A stretch of 64,000 nucleotides of DNA from Deltaproteobacteria bacterium (GCA_016709225.1 JADJEE010000002.1:124001-188000); one strand, 5' to 3'. Counted from the stretch's first letter, positions 18,293 through 29,159 are shown. Notes: generated by a model not told the origin, from the letters alone. Translations and numbers: made by a program.

Positions 18293-19662
18293 CCGATCGA
18301 GCTGTCGTCGTCGCCCTCGCCCGGCTCGGGCTCGGGATCCGGCGCCTCGGTGACCTCGGACTTCGACATCAAGAAGTCGAGGATCTTCTCCTCGCGCATC
18401 TGCGCGCGCACGAGCACGAGCTGGCCGTTCTTCTCCATCTGCGCGCGCATGCGCGGGAGGTTCTGGCCGCTCTCCTCGGCCATCTTGGTCAGCTCGGCCT
18501 CGAACTCGTCGTCGCTGACGTCGAGCGACTCGGCCTTCCCGATCGCGTCGAGCAGCAGGTAGGCCTTCACGTTGAACAGCGCCTGCGGGCGGATGCGGCG
18601 CGCGAGATCGGACTCGGTGGTGCCGACGTTGGCGAGCTTGAGCCCCTGCTGCGCGAGCTGCCGCTTGGTCGCGTCGACCTGCGCCGAGACCTCGCGGGCG
18701 ATCATCGAGGGCGCCGCGTCGAACGGGTTGGTCTCGAGCAGCGAGACCACCAGGCGGCGCCGGGCGTCGCGCTCGGCCTCGTCGGCGTCGTCCTGCCGAA
18801 TCTTGTCGCTGATCTTGGTGCGCAGCTCGTCGAGCGACTCGGCCTCGCCGGTGTCGCGCGCGAAGTCGTCGTCGAGTGCCGGCACGTGCTTGACCCGGAC
18901 CTCGCGCAGGCCGAGCCCGAGCACCGCTTCCTTGCCCCGCAGCTCGGGGCGCATGCGCTCGGCGGTCGGCACGAACCGCACCGTGCGCAGCTGCCCGACG
19001 TCGCCGACCTCGAGGTTGGCCATCGCAGCGGCCAGCCCGGGGATGAACTCGTTCTTGGGCTCGGCGCCCTCCTCGACGATGTCGACGCGGACGTCCTTGC
19101 GGGTCACGCGGGTGTCGCCGATGTTGCCCTCGACGTCGACGGTCCACACGTCGCCCGCGGCGGTGGTCTTGCGCGGCGTCTCGCCCTCGGCGGGCTCGGG
19201 CAGCGGGCGCAGCTCGGTGAGCTGCTCGCGGCGACGCTCGAGCTCGGCGGTGACCTTGGCCTCGTCGACCACGGCGGGGCGACGGCGCACGGCCACGCCG
19301 GTGTAGTTCTTGGGCTCGATCGCCGGCGGCACCTCGAAGCGCGCGGCGTAGGTGAACGGCGCGCCGCTCTCGAGCGACGACGACTCCAGCACCGGCTGCG
19401 TGAGCGGCACGATCGAGTTCTGCGTCACCGCGGTCTGGAAGGTCTCCTGCACCAGATCACGCGCGAGCTCCTGTCGCACGCTCTTGCCGAACATGCGCTC
19501 GAGCACCGGCTGCGGCACCTTGCCGGGGCGGAAGCCCGGCACCCTCGCGCGGCGACCGAGGTCGCGCAGCTTGTCCTGCAGACGGGTGGCGATGTCGGCC
19601 CAGGGGATCTCGACCTTGACGCGACACTCGACGGGACTGATGCGCTCGACAGACGACTGCAT
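18289..19662 (-). CDS. tig: Trigger factor (ribosome-associated chaperone)
   Basis: Trigger factor binds near the ribosome exit tunnel and shields nascent chains; its middle domain is a peptidyl-prolyl isomerase. The 457-residue protein has the ribosome-binding domain (ISPVECRVKVEIPWADIATR...ARVPGFRPGKVPQPVLERM; the canonical signature is GFRxGKxP). A divergent PPIase-like domain follows (GDVWTVDVEGNIG...NEFIPGLAAAM), then a long helical C-terminal domain and an acidic tail. Length is near the usual 430-450. ATG 19662 is preceded by AAAGG about 10 nt upstream. A near-match extended -10 (TGATAGAAG, around 19769-19777) would give a leader of about 100 nt. It ends in a CTAG overlap with the convergent small gene. 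Confidence 0.93.
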   Translation of the reverse strand: MQSSVERISPVECRVKVEIPWADIATRLQDKLRDLGRRARVPGFRPGKVPQPVLERMFGKSVRQELARDLVQETFQTAVTQNSIVPLTQPVLESSSLESGAPFTYAARFEVPPAIEPKNYTGVAVRRRPAVVDEAKVTAELERRREQLTELRPLPEPAEGETPRKTTAAGDVWTVDVEGNIGDTRVTRKDVRVDIVEEGAEPKNEFIPGLAAAMANLEVGDVGQLRTVRFVPTAERMRPELRGKEAVLGLGLREVRVKHVPALDDDFARDTGEAESLDELRTKISDKIRQDDADEAERDARRRLVVSLLETNPFDAAPSMIAREVSAQVDATKRQLAQQGLKLANVGTTESDLARRIRPQALFNVKAYLLLDAIGKAESLDVSDDEFEAELTKMAEESGQNLPRMRAQMEKNGQLVLVRAQMREEKILDFLMSKSEVTEAPDPEPEPGEGDDDSSIG

Positions 19663-19999
19663 GATGCGAACCTTTGGGCAGATGGCGTCCGAGCCGCTTG
19701 GCCGGGCGCGAGTCGTGGGACTGAAAGCGGCGCGGGCGAATCGGACTGCCCGTCGCGCGCGGAGTTGGCTTCTATCAGGCATCGGCGGTCGCGACCACGC
19801 TCTTGGCGAGGGCGGTGCCGATCTCTGGTCCGCGGGCGCTCCAGGGGGCCGCACGCCGCGCGACGGCCATGCCCCGCACGCACGCCCGCCCGTGAAACGG
19901 CGGCGCCCGCCAGCGGCCCCCCGCGAGGCGCCGCGCTCGACACGTGAGGGACCTCGTACGTCCTCGCGCGGTGCCCAGCCGGGTCGGCGCGCGGACCCG
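19663..19999. other. Intergenic region upstream of tig (337 nt)
   Basis: No gene is convincing here. On the minus strand there is a candidate -10 (TGATAGAAG, 19769-19777) and, in the tig leader, a small stem CGGGC/GCCCG around AGTCCGATTC. The rest (19800-19999) is GC-rich spacer after the metB-like gene with no clear terminator. Confidence 0.4.
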
Positions 20000-21181
20000 T
20001 CAGACGCGATCGAGCGCCTGCAGGAGGTCGTCGTGGAGGTCCCCGAGATCCTCGATGCCGACCGACAGCCGCACGAGGCCCTCGCGGATGCCGATCGCGG
20101 CGCGTTGCTCCGGTGCGAGCTCGTAGTGGCTCATGAGCGCAGGCTGCTCGATGAGGCTCTCGACCCCGCCGAGGCTCGGCGCGAGCTTGGGGATCCGCAC
20201 CGCGTCGACCAGCGCGGTGCCAGCCGCCAGGCCGCCGTGGACCTCGAACGAGACCACCGCACCGCCGCCCTGCAGGTCGCGCACGGCAACGGCGTGATCG
20301 GGGTGACTGGCGAGCAGCGGGTACCAGACCTGCCTGACCTTCGGATGCCGCTCGAGCGCCTCCGCCAGCGCCAACGCCGACGCGTTCTGTCGCGCCAACC
20401 GCAGCGCGAGCGTCTTGACCCCACGCAAGAGCAGGAACGCCGACAGCGGATCCGCGATGCCGCCCAGCGTCCCCAGCTGCTCGCGGATCGCGTCGATGAT
20501 GCCGCGCTTGCCGATCACGACCCCGCCCAGCAGGTCGTTGTGCCCCGCCAGGTACTTCGTGGTGGAGTGGATGACGAGATCGGCCCCGAGCGCGAGCGGC
20601 TGCAGGTTGACCGGAGTGGCGAAGGTGGCGTCGACGATGGTCTTCACCCGATGCGCGCGCGCGCACGCCACCACCGCCGGCAGGTCGACCACGCGCAGGT
20701 AGGGGTTCGTCGGCAGCTCGGTGAAGAGCAGCTTGGTGGTGGGGCGCAGCGCAGCCTCGATCGCCGACGCGGTCGGTGCGACCACGTCGACCTCGACACC
20801 GAAGCGCGACAGCGTGTCGGTCGCGAACGCGCGGGTCTTGCGGTAGACGTCGGCGGTGAACACCGCGTGCGCGCCCTGGCGCAGCATCGCGAAGCAGGTG
20901 GTCGTGATCGCGGCCATGCCCGAGGCCAGCAACACCGCAGCCTCGCCGCCTTCCAGCGCCGCGAGCTTGGCCTCGGCCGCGGCGACCGTAGGGTTGCCGT
21001 AGCGCCCGTACTCCGGCGCGCGCTCGAGCCGGCCTTCCATGTACGACGACAGCTCGGCGGTGTCGTCGAACGGATAGGTCGACGACAGCACCACCGGCGC
21101 CGTGATCGAGCGACCGTCGCGGACGCGCGGCTCACCGCCGTGCACGGCCTGCGTCGAGGGCCCGAGTCGACGCGGCGGCAT
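20000..21181 (-). CDS. PLP-dependent Cys/Met metabolism enzyme (cystathionine gamma-synthase/lyase family)
   Basis: The 393-residue cytoplasmic enzyme belongs to the fold-type I pyridoxal-phosphate family that includes MetB, MetC, MetZ and methionine gamma-lyase. Visible motifs are the substrate loop YGRYGNPTVAAAEAKLAALE, the cofactor-contact LLASGMAAI, the Asp of TIVDATFATP that contacts the pyridine ring, and the PLP-binding Lys in IHSTTKYLAGHNDLLGG. The motifs do not settle whether it makes cystathionine, cleaves it or acts on homocysteine. It starts 2 nt after the TPR gene's stop as the last gene of an aroQ-accB-accC-TPR unit, an unusual partner for acetyl-CoA carboxylase genes. Confidence 0.85.
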   Translation of the reverse strand: MPPRRLGPSTQAVHGGEPRVRDGRSITAPVVLSSTYPFDDTAELSSYMEGRLERAPEYGRYGNPTVAAAEAKLAALEGGEAAVLLASGMAAITTTCFAMLRQGAHAVFTADVYRKTRAFATDTLSRFGVEVDVVAPTASAIEAALRPTTKLLFTELPTNPYLRVVDLPAVVACARAHRVKTIVDATFATPVNLQPLALGADLVIHSTTKYLAGHNDLLGGVVIGKRGIIDAIREQLGTLGGIADPLSAFLLLRGVKTLALRLARQNASALALAEALERHPKVRQVWYPLLASHPDHAVAVRDLQGGGAVVSFEVHGGLAAGTALVDAVRIPKLAPSLGGVESLIEQPALMSHYELAPEQRAAIGIREGLVRLSVGIEDLGDLHDDLLQALDRV

Positions 21182-21183
21182 CG

Positions 21184-24138
21184 TCAGCCCCCGAGCGCGA
21201 CGAGCTTGTCGTCACGCTCGCGATAGCCGGCCGGGATGCCCTGCAGCTCCTGCAGCGCGGCATCGTTGTCGCCGACCTTCTCGAACACGCCAGCCAGCTC
21301 GTACTTGGCCTCGAACAGCTCGTCCTCGTTGCTCGCGACCTGGATCGCGCGCTGCAGGTCCGCGACCGCGCGGTCGGTCTCGCCGCGATGGACCCGCAGC
21401 GTGCCCGACATCACCAGCGCCCGCGCCTCCCAGCTGGCGTCGCGGGCGGCGAGCTCGAACTGCGTGATGGCGTCGTCGACCAGGCCCATGTCGCGGTAGG
21501 CCATGCCGAGGTCATACGCCGAAGCGGCGTCGCCGGGGTCGCTGCCGGTCGCGCGGATCTCGGGCGTGCGGGCCTTCTTGCGGCTGCCCTTGGGCTTGCC
21601 GCCGTCGCCGAAGATCGCCGAGAGGTAGGCGTCCTCGTCCTCGTTCTCGTCCTCGAGCAAGACCTCTTCTTCGTCGTCGGCGACCGCGGCCGCCGGCGAC
21701 GCAGCTGCGGCGACGGTCGGGGCCGGCGCGGGGGAGACGTTGACCAACGGCGTGGCACCCGAGTTCTGCGAGGGGCCCGCGGTGTCCTTGGCGAACTCGC
21801 CGGCGAGCGTCGCGACATCGGGATGCCCTGGGTGCTTGCGCTCGAGCTCGGCCAGCGCCGCATGGGCGTCGTCGTCGAGTCCCTGATCGAGGAAGAAGCG
21901 CACCTCGGCGACCTCGTCGCTGAGGTCGGGCCACGCAGGCTTGGCCGCCGGCGTCGAGGGTCGACGCGGTGGCGGAAGGCGGGGTGGGTTCGCCATCGAC
22001 GTCTCCTGGCTGTCACTCGTCGCCGCCGCTGCGGTGGCGATCGACTCGACCGGCTGGGTGATGTGATCGCTGTCGCCGCCCGACGCGACGTCGGTCGGAT
22101 CGTCGAGGTCGACCGTGGGCTCGCCGAGCTCCGGCGTCGCGCGCCGGGGCGGCCGCATCGGCGCGAAACGCTGGGTGCTCCCATCGGGGTGCGCTTCGGC
22201 GTCGAAGGCCTGGGTCGGCGCGTTCGCGGTGCTCGCGGACGCGACCGGCGGCCGCGGCTCGAAGCCGAACGGCGGGGTCTTGTCGGCGCCGCGGGAGCTG
22301 TCGTCGAAGCCCCGCATGCCCGCCAGCGCCTCGCTCAGATCCTCGGTCGGTCGATGCTCCTCGCGCTCGGGATCGGGGCCCGGCAGCGGACGCGCGTCGG
22401 AGAGTCCGAAGCGGTTCTCGACCGGGATCGGCTGGGTCGGCTGGGCCTCGGGCTCGCCGTCGCTGACATCGATCGCGAAGTCGTCGTCGTCGCCGCCGGG
22501 CAACGCGCTGGGATCGCCGGCGGCGAGGTCGAGCCCGGAGTCGTCGTCGCCGACGACGTCGAAGGCGCCGCTGTCACCGACCGCCGCGAAGGTCGCGGTG
22601 CCGCGCTGCGTGCCTCCGGGGCGCTCGCTGGCGGCCGCGGCCGCGTCGAGGTCGGCCAGCAGCTCCATCGCCGCGGGGCTGTTGGCGTCGGCGTCGAGCG
22701 CCGCACCGAGGTGCTCGCGCGCGAGCTTGGGATCGCGATCGACCACCAGGCGAGCCACGCGGACGTGGGTCACCGCCGCCTCGGCACCGCGGCCGAGCTC
22801 ACCCAGCGCGCGGGCCCGCAGCGCCAGCGCACCGACGTGATCGGGCTGCAGCGTGAGCAGCTCGCCGACGTGCTCGATCGCGTGCTCGAAGAGGCGGTAC
22901 TTCACGTAGACGCGGGCCTCGAACAGGATCTTGTCGAGGTCGACGCCCGCGTCGGCGCCCTCGGCCGCGGTGTGCTCGACGTCGGAGAGCACGCGGTGCG
23001 TCATCGACTGCGCCGGCGCCGGCTCCTCGCGACCGCGCTCGCGGGCCGGGCGTGCGGCTGCACGGTTGGGCAGCGGCACCGAGGTCGAGTCACTGGCGAT
23101 GACGTCGTCTTCGTCGAGCTCGAGCACGTCGTCGGCCTCGACCACATCGTCGTCGTCCTCGTCGAACGACACCGGCGGTGGGATCCGCGGCTGCGGCTCG
23201 GGTGGAATCGTCCGCGGCCGCTGCACCGCGGGCCCGGTGTGTCCGCTCGCGGCGGCCTGCAGCTCGAGGTTGTCGGGGTCCCACTGCAGCGCGCGACGGG
23301 CGACGCGCGCGGCCTCCTTGGCGCCCGACTCGCCCTGCGCCTTGCACTGCCGCACCAGCTCGAGCGCGACGCTGGTGGCCTTGTCGGGCTTCTCGAGCGC
23401 GAGGAAGGTCTCGGCCAGCAGCTCGAGCCCGACGTGATCGTTGGCGTCGGCGTGCAACAGGGCGTTCAGCTTCATCAACGCGCGCCGCGCATCGCCGAGC
23501 TCGAGGTAGACCCGCGCGAGCTTGCGGATCGAGTCCGGGTCGTCGGGCTTGTGATAGATGAGCCGTTCGGCGACGCGGACGTAGTCCTGTCGGCGGCCGG
23601 TCGCCAGCAGCTGGTCACCGGCGATGCGGAAGTGCTCGACCGCCTTGTCGATGTTGCGCTCGCGCGAGTACAGCTCGGCCAGGCGCAGACGCTTGGGGAT
23701 CGCGGCCGGCTCGGCGTTGGCGACCAGCTCGAAGGTCGCAATCGCGTCGGCGGTGTTGCCGGCCTGCAGCTGCGCCTGGGCCAGCTGTTCGTAGATCGCG
23801 ACCGCGTCGGGCACGCGTCCCAGCTCGAGGTTGATCTGCGCGATCTTCTGGTGGATGTCGAAGCGCCGGGGATCGAGGTTGACGACCTGGCGGTACACCG
23901 CCATCGCCTTCTGCTGCTGCTGCTGCGCGGCATAGTAGCCAGCGACCTGCAGGTAGCGCTCGATGGCGCCCTTGCGATCGCCGCAACGCACCAGGCAATC
24001 GGCCAGCATCAGCCACGCGCGGATGTCCTTGGGATCGTTCTCGACGATCGTCTGGTACTCGCGCGCAGCCTTGTCGTGCTGGCCCTTCGCCGCGAACTTC
24101 TCGGCTCGCTCGTGCGCCTTTTCCTTGCTGAACGCCAA
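21184..24138 (-). CDS. Large TPR-repeat protein
   Basis: The 984-residue protein has three tetratricopeptide blocks. The first (about 1-290) has at least six repeats, including GQHDKAAREYQTIVENDP and AMAVYRQVVNLDPRRFD. The second (about 400-490) includes YVKYRLFEHAIEHVGELL. The third is C-terminal (about 820-984; YDLGMAYRDMGLVDDAITQF). They are separated by long acidic, Ser/Pro/Gly-rich linkers likely to be disordered. No signal peptide is seen, so it is presumably a cytoplasmic scaffold. The start codon is TTG at 24138, preceded by GGAAGGGG. It sits 30 nt after accC in the same operon. Its relation to acetyl-CoA carboxylase is unknown. Confidence 0.82.
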   Translation of the reverse strand: MAFSKEKAHERAEKFAAKGQHDKAAREYQTIVENDPKDIRAWLMLADCLVRCGDRKGAIERYLQVAGYYAAQQQQQKAMAVYRQVVNLDPRRFDIHQKIAQINLELGRVPDAVAIYEQLAQAQLQAGNTADAIATFELVANAEPAAIPKRLRLAELYSRERNIDKAVEHFRIAGDQLLATGRRQDYVRVAERLIYHKPDDPDSIRKLARVYLELGDARRALMKLNALLHADANDHVGLELLAETFLALEKPDKATSVALELVRQCKAQGESGAKEAARVARRALQWDPDNLELQAAASGHTGPAVQRPRTIPPEPQPRIPPPVSFDEDDDDVVEADDVLELDEDDVIASDSTSVPLPNRAAARPARERGREEPAPAQSMTHRVLSDVEHTAAEGADAGVDLDKILFEARVYVKYRLFEHAIEHVGELLTLQPDHVGALALRARALGELGRGAEAAVTHVRVARLVVDRDPKLAREHLGAALDADANSPAAMELLADLDAAAAASERPGGTQRGTATFAAVGDSGAFDVVGDDDSGLDLAAGDPSALPGGDDDDFAIDVSDGEPEAQPTQPIPVENRFGLSDARPLPGPDPEREEHRPTEDLSEALAGMRGFDDSSRGADKTPPFGFEPRPPVASASTANAPTQAFDAEAHPDGSTQRFAPMRPPRRATPELGEPTVDLDDPTDVASGGDSDHITQPVESIATAAAATSDSQETSMANPPRLPPPRRPSTPAAKPAWPDLSDEVAEVRFFLDQGLDDDAHAALAELERKHPGHPDVATLAGEFAKDTAGPSQNSGATPLVNVSPAPAPTVAAAASPAAAVADDEEEVLLEDENEDEDAYLSAIFGDGGKPKGSRKKARTPEIRATGSDPGDAASAYDLGMAYRDMGLVDDAITQFELAARDASWEARALVMSGTLRVHRGETDRAVADLQRAIQVASNEDELFEAKYELAGVFEKVGDNDAALQELQGIPAGYRERDDKLVALGG

Positions 24139-24168
24139 GACCCGCTCGCCCCTTCCCCAGCCCCCGCG

Positions 24169-25544
<1,376 letters not shown>

Positions 25545-25548
<4 letters not shown>

Positions 25549-26033
25549 TGCTTCGTCACCCGGAACAGCTTGGTGCCGTACTCGACCGGTGCGCCGTTCT
25601 CGACCAGCACCTCGTCGATGCGGCAGGCGAAGTCGGCCTCGATCTCGTTGAACAGCTTCATCGCCTCGATGATGCAGACCGTGGCGCCCGAGGCGACGTT
25701 CTTGCCGACCTCGACGAACGCCGGCTGATCCGGCCGCGGCGTGCGGTAGAAGGTGCCGACGAACGGCGAAGTGATGAACACCCCCGCCGCCTCGGCGGGG
25801 CGCGCAGCCGCGGGCGCGGCGGCCGGCGCAGGCGCGGCGACCGGCATCGCCGCGGGCGCTGGCGACATCGCGACCGCGACCTGCCCGGGCTGGGCGTAGT
25901 CGGCCTGGCGCAGCAGGATGCGGGCGTCACCGCTCTCGATCTCGAGCTCGTCGAGCTCGTACTGGCGAAACACCTTTGCGAGTTCGCGGATGTATCGGAG
26001 GTCGGGGAACTTGGGATCCGCTGGATCGTTCAT
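25545..26033 (-). CDS. accB: Biotin carboxyl carrier protein of acetyl-CoA carboxylase
   Basis: AccB (162 residues) carries the biotin that shuttles CO2 between AccC and the carboxyltransferase. It has the N-terminal helix pair for AccC contact (RYIRELAKVFRQYELDELEI), an Ala/Pro-rich flexible hinge and the biotinyl domain with the acceptor Lys in IIEAMKLFNEIEAD. The protruding thumb region (SPFVGTFYRTPRPDQPAFVE) is also present. ATG 26033 has GGAG 5 nt upstream and overlaps the aroQ stop as ATGA; its own stop overlaps accC as GTGA. Confidence 0.96.
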
Positions 26034-26605
26034 GCAGGCTCCGTGGTCGTGGCGTGCGTCGTCGAAGGAGCAGCGCCGCGGGAGATGGCGGGTTCGGGCG
26101 CGCGCGCGGCGTGCTCGGCCGCGAGCGCGACGACGTGGCGTAGCGCGAGCAGGTAGGAATCGAGCCCGAGGCCCATGATCACGCCGCGACAGGCGGCGGC
26201 AGTCACGGACCGCTGCCGCATGGGCTCGCGGACGTAGAGGTTGCTGAGGTGGACCTCGACTGCCGGGATCGCCAGCGCGCGCAGGGCATCGTGGAGCGCG
26301 ACGCTGGTGTGGGTGTAGCCGCCCGGGTTGATCACGACGGCGTCGCACTCGCGACGGGCGCGATGCAGGAGATCGATGAGCGTGCCCTCGGCGTTGCTCT
26401 GCGCGCACTCGACCGCGACCCCGAGCTCGTGGCCCAGCGCGACCAAGCGCGCATCGAGCTCCGCTAGCGAGGTGTCGCCGTAGATGCCCGGCTCGCGCTC
26501 ACCGAGCAGATCGAGATTCGGCCCGTGGACCACCATCACGCGCGCGCGTCGCTGCGTACCCGCGGCGCGTGAGCGTGCCGCATCGGTCGGGTCTGCCGGG
26601 GCCAT
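26030..26605 (-). CDS. aroQ: Type II 3-dehydroquinate dehydratase
   Basis: AroQ dehydrates 3-dehydroquinate to 3-dehydroshikimate in the shikimate pathway and forms dodecamers. The 191-residue form begins at ATG 26605 and adds about 23 residues before MVVHGPNLDLLG; ATG 26536 would give the usual short N terminus. Motifs are GPNLDLLGEREPGIYG (active-site Tyr and lid Arg), QSNAEGTLIDLLH, INPGGYTHTSVALHDAL and VEVHLSNLYVREPMRQRS with the active-site His. The common SNHEG reads SNAEG and REPFRHHS reads REPMRQRS, modest departures. It heads the aroQ-accB-accC unit, an association seen in other bacteria. Confidence 0.92.
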   Translation of the reverse strand: MAPADPTDAARSRAAGTQRRARVMVVHGPNLDLLGEREPGIYGDTSLAELDARLVALGHELGVAVECAQSNAEGTLIDLLHRARRECDAVVINPGGYTHTSVALHDALRALAIPAVEVHLSNLYVREPMRQRSVTAAACRGVIMGLGLDSYLLALRHVVALAAEHAARAPEPAISRGAAPSTTHATTTEPA

Positions 26606-26735
26606 GGCGGGCGTATTGTGGGGCCGACAGGGGCGATCGCGCCAGGGGGTTCGTTCGCTGCGGATCACCGCGCGAACGGGCCTTCGCGGGGTTCGCGAGC
26701 CCTCTCGGGCGTGCAGGCCCCTGCGCGGGCGGACC

Positions 26736-27098
26736 TCAGAGATCCGCGAGCAGCCCCGGGGCCGACGCCCGCAGCAGGAAGCGCCCCTTGCCGAGGAACG
26801 CCGACTCGGTCAGCAGCACCGCGACGAAGTACTCGTCCGAGAGCACACGGCAGACCAGCGTCTGGCGATCGCCCTTGACGGTGATGTCCTGCACGTCCCC
26901 CATGTCGAGGGACTGCGCCGCGCGGCGCAGCTCCATGAAGCGGAACGAGAACTCCATGGCCGTCGACTCGAGGTCGACCTCGCCCTGGGCCCCGTCGGCA
27001 ACGTGCTGCATCACCGCGATGCCATCGAAGCCCATGAGGATCGCACCGGCAGCGCCAGGCGTGTTGTCCACGATCGTCTTGAGCTGATCACCGAGCAT
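26736..27098 (-). CDS. Roadblock/LC7-domain protein
   Basis: This 120-residue protein consists of one roadblock/LC7 domain (LGDQLKTIVDNTPGAAGAILMGFDGIAV followed by the second half with YFVAVLLTESAFLGKGRFLLR). Proteins of this fold, such as MglB of Myxococcus, dimerise and often regulate small Ras-like GTPases controlling polarity and motility. No GTPase gene is visible nearby, so the partner is unknown. I chose ATG 27098, which has GGAAG 8 nt upstream; ATG 27119 is the alternative. It lies between aroQ and a lipoprotein gene on the same strand. Confidence 0.82.
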   Translation of the reverse strand: MLGDQLKTIVDNTPGAAGAILMGFDGIAVMQHVADGAQGEVDLESTAMEFSFRFMELRRAAQSLDMGDVQDITVKGDRQTLVCRVLSDEYFVAVLLTESAFLGKGRFLLRASAPGLLADL

Positions 27099-27133
27099 GC
27101 GGGGGCTTCCGAACGTCATGCTCGCGCGCCGAG

Positions 27134-27162
27134 GGCCCCGCGGTCAAGTCCCGCGCGGGGCC
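27134..27162 (-). terminator. Terminator-like hairpin after the lipoprotein gene
   Basis: GGCCCCGCG (27134-27142) pairs perfectly with CGCGGGGCC (27154-27162) around an 11-nt loop, 21 nt after the lipoprotein stop on the minus strand. There is no T-run, so it may instead be a hairpin in the leader of the roadblock gene. Confidence 0.4.
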
Positions 27163-27182
27163 GGAGCCGGTTCGCCCAAGCC

Positions 27183-27920
27183 TCAGCCGTTGTCGCTCGC
27201 GCAGGCCGCCGGTACCAGCGGGAGGTCCTGGGCGTTGCCGCAGACGCCGCCCACGAAGGTGCTGGACTGCGCAGGGCACATCGCGTTCTCGCAGGTGTGG
27301 CAGTCGATCAGACAGTCGTAGCAGAACGTGATCGGGAACGAGAACTCGCGCGCATCGATCTCCCCCACCCGCCCCTTGACGTTGCCGCTGCGAGTCGCGT
27401 GGAAGACCACGTCGGCCACCACCGTGACGCGGGACTCCTTCTGCGCGTCGGTGAGGAAGAGCTCGCCCGCCAGCGCCGCCGCAGTCTGCTGCGGGATCAC
27501 CTGGACCAACACGCCGATGGTCTGCTGCGGTGCGATGGACTGCGTCGGCAACGAGACCTCGAAGTCCATGAGCGACGGCTCCTGCTTGCGCACCGCCGCC
27601 GCCGCGTCCTTGTTCTGCGGCACCGACAGGCTCACGCTGGCGCTCTTCAGCTGCATCTCGTTGGTCTGCACGCCCGCGTTCTTCTTGGTCGCGTTCTGCA
27701 GCGTGGTGTTGTTGAAGAGCAGCGCCGGCATCATGTACGCGCTCGGCAGCGCGGCATCCAGCAGGCCCAGCGGCAGCGCGTCGTTGGAGTCGGTGACCGC
27801 GCACGCGCCGTCCTCGTCCCACGCCGGCGCCATCAGGACGATGAGCGACTCCTGATTGTCGGCGCAGCCCATGGGCAGCCAGGACAGCAGCGAAGCGAGG
27901 ACGAGCGGGGTTCTGGCCAT
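27183..27920 (-). CDS. Lipoprotein with Cys-rich C terminus, unknown function
   Basis: The 245-residue protein has a clear lipoprotein signal (VLASLLSWLPMGC). The body is beta-rich without a recognised domain. The last 60 residues hold eight Cys (FCYDCLIDCHTCENAMC, then GGVCGN and AACAS), suggesting disulfide bonds or metal binding. Nothing identifies a function. ATG 27920 is about 71 nt downstream of an extended -10 element (27992-27999), so it probably forms its own transcription unit rather than continuing the aroB operon, whose stop is 126 nt upstream. Confidence 0.68.
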   Translation of the reverse strand: MARTPLVLASLLSWLPMGCADNQESLIVLMAPAWDEDGACAVTDSNDALPLGLLDAALPSAYMMPALLFNNTTLQNATKKNAGVQTNEMQLKSASVSLSVPQNKDAAAAVRKQEPSLMDFEVSLPTQSIAPQQTIGVLVQVIPQQTAAALAGELFLTDAQKESRVTVVADVVFHATRSGNVKGRVGEIDAREFSFPITFCYDCLIDCHTCENAMCPAQSSTFVGGVCGNAQDLPLVPAACASDNG

Positions 27921-27991
27921 GGCGGAGACTCTCGTGCAGACGGGGGCGCGCCACCAACGACCACGGCAGGCCGATCGCGGACGCTCTCACT

Positions 27992-27999
27992 ACGCTAGC
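27992..27999 (-). promoter_or_regulatory. Extended -10 element before the Cys-rich lipoprotein gene
   Basis: The minus strand reads GGTGCTAGCGT, a TGN-TANNNT extended -10. It is about 71 nt upstream of ATG 27920 and directly follows the aroB 3' end, marking a new transcription unit. Confidence 0.45.
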
Positions 28000-28046
28000 A
28001 CCCGGTCGCGTAGCGCAGCAAGAATGGCGCCCCGAACCGGACCCGC

Positions 28047-29159
28047 CTACAGCGCCGCCATCAGCTCGTCGATCGACATCGCAACCACCTCGGGTGCACC
28101 GATGTCGCGCAGCGCGATGTAGGTGACCGTGCCGACCGCTTGCGTGCCGCGCTTCTTGTCGAGCGCGATCGCGGCCGCCAGCAGCGGGCGAGCCGTCGGC
28201 GTCAGCCACGGCGCCAAGACGTGCGGCAGCTCGAACGCCGCCAGGGCCTCGACCACCCGCGACTGCAGCTCCGCGGTCGCGAGCCCCCGGTGGTGGGACA
28301 CTCGCGCGGCCGCGACCAGGCCCAACGCGACCGCCTCACCGTGCCCCACGGCCCAGCCCGACGCGTGCTCGATGGCGTGGCCGACGGTGTGCCCGAGGTT
28401 CAGCAGCACGCGGCCGGCGGGGGCGTTCTCGAAGGGATCGCCCGCGACGCAGGCGGCCTTGAGCGCGATCGAGGTCGCCACCCTCGGCATCGCGGCCACG
28501 GCGTCACCGGCCAGCAGCGCCGGCGCGGCGGCCTCGAGCAGCGGCAGTTCCTCGGGCGCGAACAGCAGTGCGTGCTTGATCATCTCGGCGGCACTGCAGG
28601 CGAGCTCGCGACGCGGCAGCGTGGTGAGCAGCTGCGGATCGACCAGCACCGCCGCAGGGAAGTGGAACGCACCCAGCAGGTTCTTCGCGCCCGGCCGATC
28701 GACGGCGACCTTGCCCCCGACCGACGCGTCGACCTGCGCCAGCAAGGAGCTCGGCGCGGCGATCCACGGCACACCACGCATGTAGAGGTGCGCGACCAGA
28801 CCGGCGAGATCGGTCACCACGCCGCCGCCCAACGCGACCACTGCGTCGCGCCGCGACAGCCCCGCGGCCGCCCACGCGTCGACGCACGCGAGCACGGACT
28901 CGATGTGCTTGCTGGCTTCGCCAGGGGCGATGACGTGCACGACCGGCTCGAGCCCGGCGGCCCGCAGGCGCGCGAGCAACGGCGCCCCGTGCAGCGCGAA
29001 CACGTTCTCGTCGGACAGCACGCCCACGCGGGTCGCCGCCGACGCGGCCGCGCGCACGCTCGGCGCCACCGCCTCCAGCACGCCCTCGCCGACCTGCACA
29101 CCGTAGCCGCGCGCGCCCGAGGGTGGCACCGGCACCTGCAGCGTGAAGACGTCGCTCAC
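28047..29159 (-). CDS. aroB: 3-dehydroquinate synthase
   Basis: AroB converts DAHP to 3-dehydroquinate using NAD and a divalent metal, the second step of the shikimate pathway. The 370-residue protein shows the NAD loop VALGGGVVTDLAG, the substrate region APSSLLAQVDASVGGKVAVD, KNLLGAFHFPAAVLVD, and the metal ligands Glu in AAEMIKHALL and His in NLGHTVGHAIEH and VGHGEAVALG. Ser-Ser replaces the usual Thr-Thr before LLAQVD, a conservative change. GTG 29159 overlaps the aroK stop as GTGA. Genes aroK-aroB after pilQ form a widely conserved arrangement. Confidence 0.95.
   Translation of the reverse strand: MSDVFTLQVPVPPSGARGYGVQVGEGVLEAVAPSVRAAASAATRVGVLSDENVFALHGAPLLARLRAAGLEPVVHVIAPGEASKHIESVLACVDAWAAAGLSRRDAVVALGGGVVTDLAGLVAHLYMRGVPWIAAPSSLLAQVDASVGGKVAVDRPGAKNLLGAFHFPAAVLVDPQLLTTLPRRELACSAAEMIKHALLFAPEELPLLEAAAPALLAGDAVAAMPRVATSIALKAACVAGDPFENAPAGRVLLNLGHTVGHAIEHASGWAVGHGEAVALGLVAAARVSHHRGLATAELQSRVVEALAAFELPHVLAPWLTPTARPLLAAAIALDKKRGTQAVGTVTYIALRDIGAPEVVAMSIDELMAAL

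Noticed and set aside
19700..19760. Possible tRNA T-arm-like sequence (GGGCAGTCCGATTCGCCC) upstream of tig.
   Set aside because: No acceptor stem, anticodon arm or CCA end can be built around it; it is only a small hairpin.
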